A stretch of 64,000 nucleotides of DNA, from positions 372,001 through 436,000 of the forward strand of contig WARS01000052.1 of assembly GCA_008933995.1 (NCBI GenBank). The letters are read 5' to 3'. The notes below the pieces were generated by a model. That model did no database searches. It saw nothing but the letters and a program-made list of their open reading frames with translations, and had not been told where the DNA came from. Shown one piece after another: positions 62,206-64,000 of this stretch (position 1 is the first letter of the stretch; each line of letters begins with the position of its first letter). The position numbers and the translations under genes are program-made. This DNA is from Datnioides undecimradiatus. Its lineage: Eukaryota; Chordata; Actinopteri; Lobotiformes; Datnioididae.

Positions 62206-64000
62206 GTTTATACACGTGCACGGAGCTGGTCATCATGCTAATGTCAAACCAGACCATTAAGATTGTAAAATCAAGTTACACACATGCAGCAACACAACCC
62301 AAACCGGCTGCCAGGACGATGCGAGCCCAGATAACGTCTCAATGAGTCCTCGAGTTATTGACGACGCCGCCCGCCCGTCTGGATCCCATTATCAGAGCGT
62401 CTTCAAAGGAGACTAATTGAATTAGCGCGGGGGGGATCTGTAATTGAAAGCTTGCTTTTAACGATGCGAGTGTCGGCATTAATCAAAGGTCTCTCAGATC
62501 GGGGGCCGAGCATCAGCGCCATCGGGGGGGGGGGTCATGTCGATGCGGTCCCCGGAAAACGGCAAAGACCCCTCGTCGGACAGCATCGCCCGAAAACCGG
62601 CACGAGGAGTGAAACCGATCGAGCGCTCCCTGGAGCAGCTTTTGTCAGTGAGATGAGCACACCTGGCGCCGTGCGTACATGTGCGTTCATTGCCTCTTCC
62701 TGAAAGGGGTCACGCGCCCGCTGACCCAGGGGCTATTTGTTTCACCGGCGTCCTCCGTGTCGACCCGTGCGCCGCTCTCTTCCGTCTTTGAAGTGCTGAA
62801 ATCGTGTTTTTTCTGGTGTCAGTCGCCGGCGTGGAATAACGGCGAGATCCCAGACCTGCGGGAGCGATTTCTCATGGAAGCTCATGGATCTGGTCGAGCT
62901 CTTCATCTTCCAGCCGCCGCTCTGTGCTTCAAACCCGGCCCCAGATGGTGTGTAGTTGTCTTCGGGTTAGAGGTCAGAGGTCGAGGCTAATTTATAGTCT
63001 CTGCTTCGGCGTTTCATCCGGTCGTGGACATATGGAGCTCTGCTGGAGAGGACGCAGACACCGGTTAACAGTGATGGATGTCTGTGTTTGTGTGTGTGTG
63101 TGTGTGCATCTGTCCGCGTCTTTAAGGAGGCGGCGTTCGCTGCTGCTCCCTCCTCTCCGGCCCCGGCTGCGTGTCTGCAGGCGCACATCCGCATCAGTTT
63201 GTAAGTGACAGCGCGGTCAAAGTGGCGGGAAAGGGGAGCGGGCAGCACTTCATTAAAGTGCAGCATTACTCCACTCACCCCGCTCTCCCGTACGCACACA
63301 CACGCACACACACACGCTAGGCGCAGACCACTTCATTTAGTGGGAGAGATAGAAAGGACAGGCCCCAATGGATCCTCCTATTAATCTTTAATGAGCCCCC
63401 GGGCCTGAAAACTGCCCGCCTGCCTCTCCTTCTGCACATCCAGGAAACAAACAATGACTCGGCTGGAAAACACATCGGCCGCTCGCACCTGCCCGTCTGT
63501 CTGCCTGCCTGTCTGTCTGTCTGCTAGCCATTAACCCCCCCCAACTCTGCCCTGAATTATTAATGCGGCTATCCATCCCTCTGCCCACTCCCAGGAACGG
63601 GAATGGGCGACGTCTTGATGCTGCGGTTGGGAAACCGTGGCGATGCCTCTCTGAGTGAGTGAGTGGAGGGGTGAAAGCTGATTGGTCCACCTGTCAATCA
63701 AACTGCTAGAGTCAGCGCGAGGTGCTGCTAATGTTTGTCTGGGAGGGAGCCAGCATTGTTTTCTTCACAGCTCATACCACTCAGTGTTTATTCACACCGG
63801 CATTCTGCATCATTACCGTGTACGAGACCCTGATGATGTTTATCACCTGACACATCCAGGCTTTTTATGCATTTCCCAGGTTCTTCTGCTGAGTTTGGCG
63901 CCACATTTGGCTCCGCACGGCCGTGGATTAATGAATTAGCAGTCAGCAGAAACGCGTAAACTGTGAAATCAGACGTTAAAGCAATGTGGGGAAACGTGAC

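Larger units (their letters stand above)
52661..64000 (+). other. pard3: pard3 intron, at least 11.3 kb, running off the window
   Basis: No PDZ1 exon and no nested gene was recognised. The stretch holds CA/GT microsatellites (54055, 55239, 55413, 56307, 56470, 59397, 59591, 60198), a hexanucleotide tandem repeat (57873-57902), a pyrimidine-rich tract (58166-58330), long mononucleotide C/G runs (53107, 59207, 62525) and a Tc1-type transposon relic (61780-62205). A 162-codon open frame at 58611-59099 lacks splice support and similarity to anything I know and was not called. Confidence 0.85.

Overview
The window looks like vertebrate, most likely percomorph teleost, genomic DNA. The pointers are an intact fish-type TRIM gene, pard3 exons with canonical GT-AG splice sites separated by introns of up to 37 kb, dozens of long CA/GT microsatellites, and relics of Tc1-like and other fish repeats. 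Coding density is very low. Most open frames here are chance frames or translations of dinucleotide repeats, and were left out.

Layout. Positions 1-2500 hold an apparently intact, intronless TRIM gene on the plus strand (RING, two B-boxes, coiled coil, PRY-SPRY; 557 residues), with interferon-regulatory-factor-like motifs just upstream of its start and a poly(A) signal 233 bases past its stop. Positions 6183-6736 hold a predicted two-exon gene on the minus strand for an acidic 135-residue protein that I do not recognise. From 10353 to 52660 four plus-strand coding exons of pard3 (Par-3 polarity scaffold) are read with confidence. Each is in frame with the next, and together they match the part of the protein equivalent to human residues 41 to about 240: the end of the N-terminal oligomerisation domain and the linker before the first PDZ domain. 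The first coding exon (human residues 1-40) and the PDZ exons were not found, so the gene probably extends past both ends of the window. If so, the TRIM gene and the small minus-strand gene lie inside the first coding intron of pard3.

The 36.8 kb intron between the first two pard3 exons seen, and the last 11.3 kb, are non-coding. They hold microsatellites, poly-C/poly-G runs, pyrimidine-rich tracts, two Tc1-type transposon relics, two copies of a fish inverted-repeat element, and possible regulatory sites. The sites are two tandem CTCF-like motifs near 23.0 kb, three ZNF143-like motifs at 47.5-50.2 kb, a POU/octamer cluster near 43.5 kb and several ATTA-rich segments that could be conserved non-coding elements. 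No tRNA, rRNA or CRISPR array was recognised.

No clearly new multi-gene system is visible. The most novel candidate is the unrecognised small gene at 6216-6736, which carries the short motif LYD(N/D)LL twice.
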